This document shows, in pieces, positions 32,908 through 42,828 of a stretch of DNA of 64,000 nt. The stretch is from CAVPLM01 sp963713545. GTDB lineage: Bacteria; Actinomycetota; Thermoleophilia; RBG-16-64-13. The DNA is taken from assembly GCA_963713545.1 (NCBI GenBank), contig CAVQME010000002.1, positions 62,001-126,000 of the forward strand, read 5' to 3'. How positions within the stretch are numbered: the first letter of the stretch is position 1; every line of letters starts with the position of its first letter. The notes under the pieces are model-generated. The model was not told the origin of the DNA and did no database searches. It saw only the letters and a list, made by a program, of their open reading frames with translations. The position numbers were made by a program, and so were the translations under genes.

Positions 32908-35892
32908 ATGGGCGCTGACCAGATCATCGTCGTGGGGGCTCGGGAGCACAATCTCAAGGACATCTCTCTGGCCCTGCCACGAGACCGCTTCATCGTCATA
33001 ACCGGACTTTCGGGCTCCGGGAAGTCGAGTCTCGCCTTCGACACCATCTACGCGGAGGGCCAACGCCGCTACGTGGAGAGCCTCTCCGCGTATGCCCGGC
33101 AATTCCTGGGCCAGATGAACAAGCCCGACGTGGACTCCATCGAAGGCCTCTCTCCGGCCATCTCCATCGACCAGAAGACCACGTCGCGCAATCCCCGTTC
33201 CACAGTCGGCACGGTGACAGAGATCTACGACTATCTCAGGCTGCTCTACGCCCGCATCGGTCATCCGCATTGCTGGATCTGCGGCCGTCCCATCGAGGGG
33301 CAAAGCAAAGAGCAGATCGTCGACCAGATACTGGGCTTGGAGCCGGGCACCAGGTTCTTGATCAAGGCCCCGGTCGTCCGAGGGCAGAAGGGCTGGCACA
33401 GGGAGTTGCTGGAGCACATCCGGCAGGAAGGCTTCACCCGGGTCGAGATCGACGGGGTGCAGTACAGCATGGACGGGCCGCTGCCCGAGTTGGATAAGAA
33501 CATGCGGCATGACGTTAGCGTGGTGGTCGACCGCCTCGTCATGAAGGAAGGCATCCGACGCCGCCTGTCGGACTCGGTGGAGACCGCCCTTTCGGAAGCC
33601 CACGGTCTGCTGGTGGTCGACGTCTACGACGGCGCGCGCGGTGAGATCGCGGCGGGAGACGGCGCGGCGAGCGGCGACATCGTGGGAGCCACTGGGACCA
33701 GCCACGAAGAAGCCCCCGACGGCGACCGGCCGCCCGGCCGCCTGACCAGTCTGCTCTTTTCCGAGAACCTTGCCTGTCCCGAGCACGGGGTATCACTGCC
33801 GGAGATGGCGCCCCGCATCTTCTCTTTCAACTCTCCCCACGGCGCCTGCGAGACGTGCGGCGGGCTCGGGGCTCGCCGGGAGATCGATCCGGGACTGGTG
33901 GTGGGGGATCCTTCCCTGTCGGTGAGGGAAGGGGTATTGCTGCCTTGGTCGGGCAGCAACTCCAAGTACTACGAACAGATCATCAAGGCAGTGGCCGAGC
34001 GGTACGAGGTCGACATGAGCACCCCCTGGTCCTCGCTGCCGGAGGAGGTGCGGAATGTCTTCCTCTACGGGACGCGGGGCGAGCGTCTGTACGTGTCGTA
34101 CGTGAACCGGGCCGGATTCAAACGGAGCTACATGACCACCTTCGAAGGGATCGTCCCGAACCTGGAACGGCGCTATCGGGAGACGGACTCCGAGTACATG
34201 CGGCACAAGATCGAAGAGTACATGGCCGAGCGGCCCTGCACGGCCTGCCACGGAGCCCGGCTGAAGCCGTCTTCATTGGCTGTGACGGTAGGCGGCCTCA
34301 GCGTCCACGAGTTGAGCCTCCTGCCGGTCAACCGCACCATGCAGTTCCTCGACGGGATGGACCTCAGCGCTCGGGAGCGACTGATCGGAGGGCGGGTGCT
34401 GAAGGAGATCCGGGAACGGCTGTCGTTCCTTGAGTCGGTCGGCGTGGGCTACCTCAGCCTCCATCGGGGCGCCGGCACCCTCTCCGGGGGAGAAGCCCAG
34501 CGCATCCGATTGGCCACCCAGATCGGCTCCAGTCTGGTGGGGGTCCTCTACATACTCGACGAACCCTCCATCGGACTCCATCAACGCGACAACCGGCGGC
34601 TGATAGACACCCTGCTAAGGCTGCGTGACCTCGGAAACACCGTGATCGTAGTGGAACACGACGAGGAGACCATGCGCTCTGCCGACCACATCGTGGATAT
34701 GGGACCGGGAGCGGGCGAGCACGGGGGAGAGGTGGTCGCAAGCGGGTCACTCGAGGCCATCGTGGCCGAGCCCCGCTCGGTCACCGGGCGATTCCTGACC
34801 GGGGACCTCTTCATCGCCACTCCGGCGACCCGGCGCAAGGGCCGGGGAGAGATCGTCGTACGGGGCGCCCGCGAGCACAACCTCAAAGATCTTGACGTGC
34901 GTATCCCCACAGGGGAGTTCGTGTGCGTCACCGGTGTGTCTGGGTCGGGGAAGTCGACTTTGGTCAACGACATCATCTACCGCAGCCTCTCCAATCTGGT
35001 GAACCGCGTGCCCGTAAGACCAGGCGATCACGACCGCATCGACGGTATCGAGCAACTGGACAAGGTCATCGACATCGATCAGACCCCCATCGGCCGGACA
35101 CCCCGCTCCAACCCGGCTACCTACACCGGGCTGTTCGACCACATACGAGAGCTCTTCTCGCAAACACAGGAGTCGAAGGTGCGGGGATACGCGCCCGGCC
35201 GGTTCAGCTTCAACGTGAAGGGCGGCCGCTGCGAGGCGTGTAAGGGAGATGGCACTCTGAAGATAGAGATGCACTTCCTGCCCGACATCTATGTTCCTTG
35301 CGAGGTCTGCCAAGGCAAGCGGTACAACCGGGAGACGCTGGAAGTGCGCTTCAAGGGGAAGAACGTCGCCGAGGTGCTCGATATGAGCGTGGAGGAAGCG
35401 CTGGAGTTCTTCGCCAACCAGTCCAAGATCAGGCGTCGCCTCCAGACCCTGGCCGACGTCGGGCTGGACTACATCAAGCTGGGCCAGCCCTCCACAACGC
35501 TTTCGGGAGGCGAGGCCCAGCGCGTGAAGCTGGCCACCGAACTGGCAAAGGTGGCCACCGGGAACACCCTTTACATCCTTGACGAGCCTACCACCGGGCT
35601 TCATTTCGCCGACGTCGACCGGCTGCTGCAGGTTCTGCAGCGCCTGGTCGACACGGGAAACACGGTCCTTGTCATAGAGCACAACCTGGACGTCATCAAG
35701 TGCGCCGATTGGCTGGTCGACCTGGGCCCGGAGGGAGGCGATGCCGGCGGTGAGTTGGTGGCGGAGGGGACTCCCGAGGAGATCTGTGCCCACCCGGCCA
35801 GCGAGACCGGCAAGGTCCTGCGGCGGGTTCTGGACAGATGCGGCCCCGGTTCCACCGGCCGGTCCTCAGAGCGGGCCCAGGGGGCGGCATGA
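32908..35892 (+). CDS. uvrA: Excinuclease ABC subunit A
   Basis: A 994-residue damage-recognition ATPase of nucleotide excision repair. It has two ABC halves: the first Walker A (GLSGSGKSSLAF) near residue 32, and the second (GVSGSGKSTLVN) near 677. There are zinc-binding CxxC pairs (CWICGRPI, CETCGG, CTACHGA, and CEACKGDG with CEVCQGK), and two ABC signatures (LSGGEAQRI and LSGGEAQRV). Length is slightly over the usual 940-960 because of an extra loop around 245-275. hflX starts at its stop codon. Confidence 0.98.
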   Translation: MGADQIIVVGAREHNLKDISLALPRDRFIVITGLSGSGKSSLAFDTIYAEGQRRYVESLSAYARQFLGQMNKPDVDSIEGLSPAISIDQKTTSRNPRSTVGTVTEIYDYLRLLYARIGHPHCWICGRPIEGQSKEQIVDQILGLEPGTRFLIKAPVVRGQKGWHRELLEHIRQEGFTRVEIDGVQYSMDGPLPELDKNMRHDVSVVVDRLVMKEGIRRRLSDSVETALSEAHGLLVVDVYDGARGEIAAGDGAASGDIVGATGTSHEEAPDGDRPPGRLTSLLFSENLACPEHGVSLPEMAPRIFSFNSPHGACETCGGLGARREIDPGLVVGDPSLSVREGVLLPWSGSNSKYYEQIIKAVAERYEVDMSTPWSSLPEEVRNVFLYGTRGERLYVSYVNRAGFKRSYMTTFEGIVPNLERRYRETDSEYMRHKIEEYMAERPCTACHGARLKPSSLAVTVGGLSVHELSLLPVNRTMQFLDGMDLSARERLIGGRVLKEIRERLSFLESVGVGYLSLHRGAGTLSGGEAQRIRLATQIGSSLVGVLYILDEPSIGLHQRDNRRLIDTLLRLRDLGNTVIVVEHDEETMRSADHIVDMGPGAGEHGGEVVASGSLEAIVAEPRSVTGRFLTGDLFIATPATRRKGRGEIVVRGAREHNLKDLDVRIPTGEFVCVTGVSGSGKSTLVNDIIYRSLSNLVNRVPVRPGDHDRIDGIEQLDKVIDIDQTPIGRTPRSNPATYTGLFDHIRELFSQTQESKVRGYAPGRFSFNVKGGRCEACKGDGTLKIEMHFLPDIYVPCEVCQGKRYNRETLEVRFKGKNVAEVLDMSVEEALEFFANQSKIRRRLQTLADVGLDYIKLGQPSTTLSGGEAQRVKLATELAKVATGNTLYILDEPTTGLHFADVDRLLQVLQRLVDTGNTVLVIEHNLDVIKCADWLVDLGPEGGDAGGELVAEGTPEEICAHPASETGKVLRRVLDRCGPGSTGRSSERAQGAA

Positions 35893-37427
35893 GAAACGGT
35901 GGCGCTGAAGGCACCGCGGCGCAGCGAGAGCGAGCGTATCTCATAGCCGTCGATTGCGGCGACGATGCCGGCTGGACGGCGGAGGAGTCACTCGGAGAGC
36001 TCTCGGCTCTGGTCGAGACGGCCGGGGTCGAGGTGGTGGGGAGGGTTACCCAAAACCGAGAATCGATGCATCCGGTCTGGTATGTGGGCACGGGTAAGGC
36101 CCAAGAGCTGAAGCTGGCCAAGTCGGAGACTCACTTCAGCGTGCTCGTAGCGGACGACGAGCTTTCACCCAAGCAGCAGCGCTCGTTGGAATCTCTGCTC
36201 GACGTCAAAGTACTGGACCGCAGCGGCGTGATCCTCGACATCTTCGCGCAGAGGGCGCACACGCATGAGGGCCGCATCCAGGTGGAGTTGGCGCAACTCG
36301 AGTATCAGTTGCCCCGTCTTACCCGCTTGTGGACCCACCTTTCCCGCACCGGCGGCGGCATCGGCACGCGCGGCCCAGGCGAGACCCAGCTCGAGACCGA
36401 CCGCCGAGTGATCCGGCAGCGCATAAAGAAGACGCGGGAAAGAGTGGAGGAGGTGCGCGGCCGCCGGGAGACCGCGGCCCGGGCTCGTGACCGCCGCGTA
36501 CTGCCAAAGGTGGCCATTGTGGGATACACCAACGCGGGTAAGTCCACTCTGCTCAACACCCTTGTGGGGGAGGAAGCGGCCGCCGTCGAGGACATGCTCT
36601 TCGCCACGCTCGACCCGACCACTCGCAGGGTGAGGCTGGCCGAGGGGCAGGTGGTGATAGTCAGCGACACCGTCGGCTTCATCCATAAGCTGCCTCACCA
36701 GTTGGTGGACGCCTTCCGGGCCACGCTGGAGGAGGTGACCCGGGCCGATGCCCTGCTGGAGGTCGTTGACCTGGCCGACCGGCATGCGGCGGAGCATCGC
36801 CGCACCGTTCAGGCCGTGCTGGACGATCTGGGGGCTGGGCACAAACCGCGCATCGTGGTACTCAACAAGACGGACCGGGTCGACCCGGGGTCCGGCGCCG
36901 ATGGCGGTCAGGCAGGGGTGGTTCGCCGAGACGATCAGCACGTCGTCCGGGTGTCGGCGCTCACGGGAACGGGTATCGACGGCTTGCTGAAGCTCATGGG
37001 AGAGGTCCTGGCCGAGCTTTGGCTGGACGTCGATGTCGTGCTGCCCTATTCCGCCGGCGGTCTCATGGCTAGGGCGAGAGAACGGGGCTCGGTGGAATTC
37101 GAGTACCGGGATGAAGATGTCCGTGTGGGCGGGAAGGTGCCGCCCTCTCTGGCCGCGGAGCTACAGAGAGGGGCAGTGAGTTGGGAGCGCCTCGTTCGGG
37201 CGCAGCAAAGGGCGGAGAGTGCGCGCAGCGCAGACACTGGAGGTGGCGAGATGGCAGACGAACTCCTGACCGCCGGCAAGATCGCTGAGAAGCTGGGAGT
37301 CTCGGCCGGCAAGGTGAGCAAGACCATCAAGGAGCACGGGTTGGAGCCAGACCAGAAGAAGGGCAACTGCGGCTACTTCGGGCCCGAGAAGGTCAAGCAG
37401 ATAGAGGAAGCCCTCAACGCCAAATGA
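35889..37427 (+). CDS. hflX: HflX GTPase fused to a small C-terminal HTH-like domain
   Basis: A 512-residue protein. Residues 10-205 are the HflX N-terminal domain (LTRLWTHLSRTGGGIGTRGPGE and a helical coiled segment). The G domain follows (G1 GYTNAGKS 212-219, DTVGF, NKTD), then the C-terminal subdomain to about 440. HflX splits stalled ribosomes. Residues 455-512 form a separate domain (LLTAGKIAEKLGVSAGKVSKTIKEHG) that resembles small stand-alone HTH-like proteins. ATG 35889 overlaps the uvrA stop. An internal GGAGGTGG before ATG 37251 may allow the tail to be made separately. Confidence 0.9.
   Translation: MRNGGAEGTAAQRERAYLIAVDCGDDAGWTAEESLGELSALVETAGVEVVGRVTQNRESMHPVWYVGTGKAQELKLAKSETHFSVLVADDELSPKQQRSLESLLDVKVLDRSGVILDIFAQRAHTHEGRIQVELAQLEYQLPRLTRLWTHLSRTGGGIGTRGPGETQLETDRRVIRQRIKKTRERVEEVRGRRETAARARDRRVLPKVAIVGYTNAGKSTLLNTLVGEEAAAVEDMLFATLDPTTRRVRLAEGQVVIVSDTVGFIHKLPHQLVDAFRATLEEVTRADALLEVVDLADRHAAEHRRTVQAVLDDLGAGHKPRIVVLNKTDRVDPGSGADGGQAGVVRRDDQHVVRVSALTGTGIDGLLKLMGEVLAELWLDVDVVLPYSAGGLMARARERGSVEFEYRDEDVRVGGKVPPSLAAELQRGAVSWERLVRAQQRAESARSADTGGGEMADELLTAGKIAEKLGVSAGKVSKTIKEHGLEPDQKKGNCGYFGPEKVKQIEEALNAK
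37251..37427 (+). other. Possible internal in-frame start producing the HTH-like tail alone
   Basis: ATG 37251 is preceded by GGAGGTGG (37239-37246) at near-ideal spacing, inside the hflX reading frame. It would yield a 58-residue product starting MADELLTAGKIAEKLGVSAG, identical to the HflX tail and similar in length to free-standing relatives. Whether both forms are made is inference. Confidence 0.45.
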
Positions 37428-37517
37428 TCACCAGGTAGGGGTGACGCGCCGGGTTCGTTTCAGCCGTCTGAAAGACGCTACGGACCGCCTCGGAAGCCGC
37501 CCCGGCCTCGCCCCGGA

Positions 37518-38576
37518 CTAGAAGTACTCGTGCGCTCGCTGGATGGCGGCGGCGATCAATTGGGCCCCTTGCTCCAGGTCGCGCAGCGAGAGAACCTCCA
37601 CCGGCGAGTGGATGTAGCGCGCCGGAACGCTGATGACACTGCAGGGGACACCGGCCCGGGAGATGTAGATGGCGGTGGCGTCTGTGTTGCCACCGTTGCC
37701 CACTTCCAATTGATACGGGATCGACGCCTTTTCGGCCGACTCCCGGAGCCAGCGCAGCACCGGCCTCGGGGCCATGATGCCCCGGCCTGCGGCGTCGATC
37801 ACGGTGATGGCCGGGCCTTTGCCGGCAACGACGTGGGCCTCGTTCTTGCTGACACCAGGATGATCGCCGGGTATGGTCACATCGGTGGCGAGGGCTACGT
37901 CGGGGTCGAGGCCGTATGCGCTCGTGCGGGCCCCCTTCAAGCCGGTCTCCTCCTGGACCGTCCCCACCGCCTGCACCGTCGCCCGTACCTTCTTGCCCTT
38001 CAGCAGCTGCAGAGCGCTCACCATCATCGCGACGCCTGCCCTGTTGTCGAGGGCCTTGCCTGTGACAAAGCCGTTTCCCATCTGCCTTAGCTCGCAATCG
38101 ATGGTGATGGGGGAGCCGATCTCAACCCCCAATTCGCCGGCGTTGGCCGCGCTCGTCGCCCCGCAGTCCACGAACATGTCCTTGATCTTGACCATCTTCT
38201 TGCGTTCCTCCGCATCCATAAGATGGGGCGGACGCGAGCCGACGACGCCGGGGATCTTTCTGCCGTCCGTCGTATGGACCACGACCCGTTGGCTGAGGAT
38301 GGTCTGATCGAACCAGCCGCCTATCGGAACCACGCGCAGGTAGCCGTCGTCGTCGATGTGGGAGACCATCAGCCCGATCTCGTCCATGTGGGCCGCCACC
38401 ATCACCGAGGGACCCTGGCCCGAGCGGATGCCGATGACGTTCCCCATCTTGTCGACATGCACCTCGTCGACCAGGGGCTCCATCTCGCTCCGCAGCAAGG
38501 CGGCCACTTCATCTTCGTAGCCGGACAGGCCGTGCGCATCGGCGAACATGGTGAGAAGGGCGGCTATGTCTTTCAT
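37518..38576 (-). CDS. M42-family metallopeptidase (glutamyl aminopeptidase type)
   Basis: A 352-residue dinuclear aminopeptidase of the tetrahedral TET/FrvX family. Metal ligands are visible in AAHMDEIGLMV, GKALDNRAGV, VGTVQEETGLKGA, ALATDVTIPGD and the C-terminal ARYIHSPVEV. Such enzymes trim short peptides in the cytoplasm. It lies 10 bp downstream of the acyl-CoA dehydrogenase on the minus strand and is convergent with hflX. A small TTTCAG/CTGAAA hairpin lies in the 90-bp gap between it and hflX. Confidence 0.92.
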   Translation of the reverse strand: MKDIAALLTMFADAHGLSGYEDEVAALLRSEMEPLVDEVHVDKMGNVIGIRSGQGPSVMVAAHMDEIGLMVSHIDDDGYLRVVPIGGWFDQTILSQRVVVHTTDGRKIPGVVGSRPPHLMDAEERKKMVKIKDMFVDCGATSAANAGELGVEIGSPITIDCELRQMGNGFVTGKALDNRAGVAMMVSALQLLKGKKVRATVQAVGTVQEETGLKGARTSAYGLDPDVALATDVTIPGDHPGVSKNEAHVVAGKGPAITVIDAAGRGIMAPRPVLRWLRESAEKASIPYQLEVGNGGNTDATAIYISRAGVPCSVISVPARYIHSPVEVLSLRDLEQGAQLIAAAIQRAHEYF

Positions 38577-38586
38577 TCAGGGCTCC

Positions 38587-40215
38587 TCATATCATTGTGC
38601 GCAGAAGGTCCATATCCCCGATGAGACCTGCCTGTGAAGCTGGGTAGTCGAATCCTGAAGACTCGAATACCGCCTGAGCCTCCTGGCCCGACCACAGTCC
38701 CGACCCGAGCAGGATCTCGTTGGCGATGGTGAACGCACTCTGCGCGGCCAGAGCCGCCTCTATCCGGGCGCACTGCTTCAGGTAGTCCAGCTTCCTGGGG
38801 GTCTGGTCATCGCCGCGGGCGACCTTGCTGATGAGAGCCGCCCCGACCTCCGCCATGGACGCGAGAGTAGCCGTCTGGAACATGATGTGCTGTTGGCGGG
38901 TGGCCTTCGCCTCGTGGATGGCTTGGAAGAGATCCCTTACCAGACGCACCATGCCGGCGTAGGTATCGGCCTTGAGATCGGGACGCTCCTTGTGGACCGC
39001 GTCCATCTTTCGCGCGAGCGACTCGTAGAATTCACCCTTCGAAGAGACAGACGTACGCCATCTGCGAGTGCTCACGATCAACTGCTGTATCTCGCTGGTC
39101 CCCTCGTAGATGGTGGTGATCTTGACGTCCCGCTTGATCTTCTCTACGTCGTACTCCCTGGTGTAGCCGTAGCCTCCGAGCGCTTGAATGGCGGCGTCGG
39201 CGCAGGCGTTGGCCACCTCGGTCGCGTAGAGTTTCGCGAGCGACCCTTCCACCTCCAGATCGGTCTCGCCGGAGTCAAGGCGGGTGGCCACGTCTTCGAT
39301 GTAGGCCCGCGCCGCCTCGAGCTTTGCGACGTAGGGCAGTACAAGCTTGTGCGTGTAGCCCTGCTTCTCGATCAGCGCGGAGCCGAACTGTACCCGCTGC
39401 TTCGCGAACGCGACGACCTTCTCTAGTGCTGCGACACCGGCACCGAGCCCGAACGCGGCTACCATCAGACGGGTATAGCCGAATACCTCATTGGCCTGGG
39501 TCAGACCCTTGCCAGGGACGCCGCCGACTAGGTTGTCGACGGGGACGAACACGTCGTCGAAGGTCAGCGCAGCCGTATTGGAGCACCTGATGCCGTGCTT
39601 CTCTTCGGGCTTGCCTGCTTTGAACCCGGGCATGGTCTTCTCGACGACGAAGAACGACGGCCCCTCCGATGTCAGGGCGAGAACCGTCAGGAAATCGGCG
39701 AACCCGCCGTTGGAGATGAACTGCTTGGTGCCGTTGATCGTGTAGCCGGTGATGACGCCCTGGTCGTCCAACACGGGCGTAGCCGATGTTTTGATGTTGG
39801 AGAGGTTGCTGCCCGCCTCCGGTTCGGTGACGGCGTAGGCGACGATGGCCCCTTCTTCAGCGAGTTTCGTCAGCCACTTTTCTTTCTGAGCATCGGTGGC
39901 GCCCACAAGGATCGGATCGGTGCCCAGGTGAATGGCCAAGAACCCCGTGCCCACTCCCAAGCAGATCTTCGCCAACTCCTCCGAGACCGCTGCTATGTCG
40001 CGAGCGCCGCCGCCCAGGCCGCCGTATTCTTCCGGTATGAAGAGCAACTGCAGGCCGATCTCGGGTCCCAGCATCTCTCGGATGACCTGTTCGGGAAAGA
40101 CCTCCTCCGCATCTAATGTGCGCAGCCTGTCGGGTGTCAGCAGCCTTTGCCTGAGCTGCGACAGAAGGTCAAGGATCATTTGCCGTTCTTCGAGAGGTAA
40201 ACCCGCCAGTGCCAC
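38587..40215 (-). CDS. Acyl-CoA dehydrogenase with C-terminal extension
   Basis: A 542-residue flavoprotein. N-terminal helices are followed by the FAD-binding VAYAVTEPEAGSNLSNIKT segment and a C-terminal helical domain with ALGGYGYTREYDVEKIKRD and the catalytic-base region TIYEGTSEIQQ. About 150 residues after the usual end (from 395) form an extra helical domain like that of long bacterial ACADs (very-long-chain type). It oxidises an acyl-CoA to enoyl-CoA; chain length is not predictable. No ETF genes are nearby. The start is GTG with GGGGG upstream. Confidence 0.9.
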   Translation of the reverse strand: MALAGLPLEERQMILDLLSQLRQRLLTPDRLRTLDAEEVFPEQVIREMLGPEIGLQLLFIPEEYGGLGGGARDIAAVSEELAKICLGVGTGFLAIHLGTDPILVGATDAQKEKWLTKLAEEGAIVAYAVTEPEAGSNLSNIKTSATPVLDDQGVITGYTINGTKQFISNGGFADFLTVLALTSEGPSFFVVEKTMPGFKAGKPEEKHGIRCSNTAALTFDDVFVPVDNLVGGVPGKGLTQANEVFGYTRLMVAAFGLGAGVAALEKVVAFAKQRVQFGSALIEKQGYTHKLVLPYVAKLEAARAYIEDVATRLDSGETDLEVEGSLAKLYATEVANACADAAIQALGGYGYTREYDVEKIKRDVKITTIYEGTSEIQQLIVSTRRWRTSVSSKGEFYESLARKMDAVHKERPDLKADTYAGMVRLVRDLFQAIHEAKATRQQHIMFQTATLASMAEVGAALISKVARGDDQTPRKLDYLKQCARIEAALAAQSAFTIANEILLGSGLWSGQEAQAVFESSGFDYPASQAGLIGDMDLLRTMI

Positions 40216-40382
40216 TTCTACCCCCGTAGACTGTCGTAGCGTGCATGGTCACGAGAAGGGTTGCTGCAGGCGCGAAAGTATAACATGGGTGTTGTTCGGA
40301 CCCGGGCCACGGCGGGTGGCCGGCCGGCGCGCGGTGGCGCTGCGAGACCGGCTGCAAGGCGGCCCGGGCGCGAGGGGTGGAG

Positions 40383-40388
40383 TACACT
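40383..40388 (+). promoter_or_regulatory. Possible -10 box for leaderless uvrC
   Basis: TACACT ends 9 nt before ATG 40398 and no ribosome-binding site is present. It lacks the TG extension seen at other sites. Confidence 0.35.
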
Positions 40389-40397
40389 TTGGTTGAT

Positions 40398-42266
40398 ATG
40401 CGCACCACCGACGAACTCCGCCAGCAGATCAAGCATGCGCCGGACATCCCGGGGGTCTATCTCTACCGGGACGGGGCGGCAGACGTGCTCTATGTGGGGA
40501 AGGCGCTCTCGCTCAAGAAGCGCCTGGCCGGCTACTTGCCCGCAGTCGACGGAAGGAACGGGGGAAGAGTCCCGGTGCGGATGAGCGAGATGGTGGGCCG
40601 TGCGGCGACCGTGGAGTGGATCGTCACCACGAGCGAGGTGGAAGCGCTCCTGCTGGAGCACAACCTCATCAAGCAACACCGGCCCCAATTCAACATCCGC
40701 CTCCGGGACGACAAGTCCTACCCCTACATAGTCATCACCGCCGAGGATGAATTCCCCCGGGTCATGTTCTCCCGCCAGCAACACCGGCGGGGGAACCTCT
40801 ACTTCGGGCCGTTCGCCAGCGCCGCGAAGGTTCGCGAGACACTCGACGTGCTCGGCAGGGTGTTCCCGGTGCGCGCCTGTCGGGGGGCTCAGCCGGGTCG
40901 GCGCAGCGGCTCTCCCTGCCTGCAGTTCCACATCCAGCGCTGCCCCGGTCCGTGCCTGGGTACAGTAGACACGGCCGACTACCAGGCCGTCATAGACCAG
41001 GTGGTCGATTTCTTGAGCGGACGGGAGACCAAGGTGGTAACGCAGTTGCAGCGCTCCATGCAGGAGGCGGCAGCGCGCCAGGACTTCGAGAGCGCCGCCG
41101 TGTTCCGCAACAGGCTGGAGGCGTTGAACCACGTGCTGGAGCGGCAGCGGATCGAATCGACCTCCTTGCGTTCCACGGATGTGACCGGCCTGGCCCTGGA
41201 TAGCTGGGGAGCCAACGTCCAGGTCTTCATCACCCGGGACGGGAAGCTGGCCGATCGGCGGAGTCTGACGCTGGTGAACGTGGAGGCGGCCTCGGAGCAA
41301 GAGGTCTTCGAGCGTTTCGTGGCCGAGTACTACGGGTCCGCTCTCACGTTGCCCGCCGAGCTCATCGTACCGGCGGCCATTCGCGACACAGTCAGCCTTT
41401 CGGGCTTTTTGGAGACGCTGCGAGGGACGAAGATCGAGGTCAGGCAGGCGGAAAGGGGTGACAAGCGGCGCCTGCAGGAGCTCGCGGATCGGAACGCCGG
41501 GCTCGCCCTCGCTCACGAGCGGCTGAAGGAGGAACGCAGCCGCGAGCGCCGCTACGGAGCCCTGACCTCCCTGGAGGAGAACCTGGGCCTGGAAGGCGTT
41601 CCTGTGCGCATCGAGGGCTTCGACATATCGAATCTCGGAGCCGAGAACATCGTGGCTTCGATGGTCGTGTTCGAAGGGGGGATGCCGAAGAAGGGCGACT
41701 ATCGCAAGTTCGCCATCACCTCCACAGTGGGCCAGGACGACGTGGGGGCTATGCATGAGGTCCTGCTGCGGCGTTTCACGCGAACCGGCGATGGCGTGGG
41801 TGGACGGTACGACCCGTCGTTCGAGTCCGTCCCCGACCTGGTGGTGGTGGACGGGGGCAAGGGGCAACTGAGGGCGGCTATAGCCGCGCTGCAGGAGCTG
41901 GGGTTGGAGGATGCGGTGACCGCTGTGTCGCTGGCCAAGAGGGAGGAGGAGGTGTTCGTCCCCTGGTCCTCGGACCCCCTCGATCTGAGCAAAGACGATC
42001 CCGGCTTGATGCTCCTGCAAAGGATCCGCGACGAGGCGCATCGATTCGCCCTGGGTTACCATCGCGGCAAGCGGGCCGCGGCGACCAGCGCCTCGCTTCT
42101 GGACCAGCTTCCCGGAGTGGGAGAGAAACGGAAGAAGGCTATCGTCCAGCATTTCGGCTCCCCGGAGCGCTTTCTGGACGCGAGCAGGGAGGAACTCGAG
42201 GCCGTGCCGGGACTACCCGGCAAAGTGGCGAGGGAGATATATGCATATGTCCACAAGACGGGTTAG
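40398..42266 (+). CDS. uvrC: Excinuclease ABC subunit C
   Basis: A 622-residue dual-incision nuclease. Order: a GIY-YIG domain (PGVYLYRDGAADVLYVGKA), a UVR motif (around ARQDFESAAVFRNRLEAL) that binds UvrB, an RNase H-like 5' nuclease domain (EGFDISNLGAENIVASMVVF, DLVVVDGGKGQL) and C-terminal tandem helix-hairpin-helix. Conserved Cys residues (CRGAQ..CLQFHIQRCPGPC) lie at 155-180. ATG 40398 fits the family N terminus and a leaderless start; GTG 40377 would add seven residues. It overlaps ogt. Confidence 0.96.
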   Translation: MRTTDELRQQIKHAPDIPGVYLYRDGAADVLYVGKALSLKKRLAGYLPAVDGRNGGRVPVRMSEMVGRAATVEWIVTTSEVEALLLEHNLIKQHRPQFNIRLRDDKSYPYIVITAEDEFPRVMFSRQQHRRGNLYFGPFASAAKVRETLDVLGRVFPVRACRGAQPGRRSGSPCLQFHIQRCPGPCLGTVDTADYQAVIDQVVDFLSGRETKVVTQLQRSMQEAAARQDFESAAVFRNRLEALNHVLERQRIESTSLRSTDVTGLALDSWGANVQVFITRDGKLADRRSLTLVNVEAASEQEVFERFVAEYYGSALTLPAELIVPAAIRDTVSLSGFLETLRGTKIEVRQAERGDKRRLQELADRNAGLALAHERLKEERSRERRYGALTSLEENLGLEGVPVRIEGFDISNLGAENIVASMVVFEGGMPKKGDYRKFAITSTVGQDDVGAMHEVLLRRFTRTGDGVGGRYDPSFESVPDLVVVDGGKGQLRAAIAALQELGLEDAVTAVSLAKREEEVFVPWSSDPLDLSKDDPGLMLLQRIRDEAHRFALGYHRGKRAAATSASLLDQLPGVGEKRKKAIVQHFGSPERFLDASREELEAVPGLPGKVAREIYAYVHKTG

Positions 42267-42828
42267 GCAGTACCAGACGCCCTGGGGCACGGGGGCGGTA
42301 TGGGTCAGCGAGGGTCATCTGATAGCCGTGGATCTGCCGCGGGCCTCCGGGATCGCGGAGACCGCGGAAGAACCGCTGCGCCGGGTCGGGCAAGGGCGCG
42401 CCGGTCCGGCGGAGCCGTCTGTGCATCCGGCGGCGATCCCTGCGCTGGATGAGGCGGCTCTCGCGCGCTGGGCGGAGGAGCTGGAGGCCTATTTCCGCGG
42501 CGAGCGCCTATCGTGGACGCCAGAAGAGATCGCGCTCGAAGCTCTCTCGCCAGGGCCTTTCGAACGGGCGGTCTACCTGGCTCTTCTGTCGGTGCCGGCC
42601 GGTGCTACCGTGGCCTACGGAGAACTGGCCGAAATAGCCGGATATCCTCGAGCGGCCCGAGCGGTGGGCAACGTCATGGCGGCCAATCCTATCCCCATCG
42701 TCATACCCTGCCACCGGGTTGTCAGGGCGGACGGGACCCTCGGCAACTACGGGGACGACCCTGAGTGGAAGAAACGACTGCTGGCGCACGAACGCGCCGG
42801 CGTTCGTGCGCCTGAGGAGGCCGAGTGA
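42241..42828 (+). CDS. ogt: Methylated-DNA-[protein]-cysteine S-methyltransferase
   Basis: A 195-residue suicide repair protein that removes O6-alkyl groups from guanine. The acceptor cysteine is in IPCHRVVRADG, preceded by the helix-turn-helix YGELAEIAGYPRAARAVGNVMAANP. The N-terminal domain is degenerate. Two ATG codons (42241 and 42247) follow AGGGAG; both lie inside the end of uvrC, so excision repair and direct reversal are co-expressed. It overlaps rapZ by one base. Confidence 0.93.
   Translation: MHMSTRRVRQYQTPWGTGAVWVSEGHLIAVDLPRASGIAETAEEPLRRVGQGRAGPAEPSVHPAAIPALDEAALARWAEELEAYFRGERLSWTPEEIALEALSPGPFERAVYLALLSVPAGATVAYGELAEIAGYPRAARAVGNVMAANPIPIVIPCHRVVRADGTLGNYGDDPEWKKRLLAHERAGVRAPEEAE

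Noticed and set aside
40218..42152. 644-codon open frame on the minus strand
   Set aside because: It is antisense to uvrC over its full length and has no recognisable motif or ribosome-binding site; long antisense frames are expected at this GC content.
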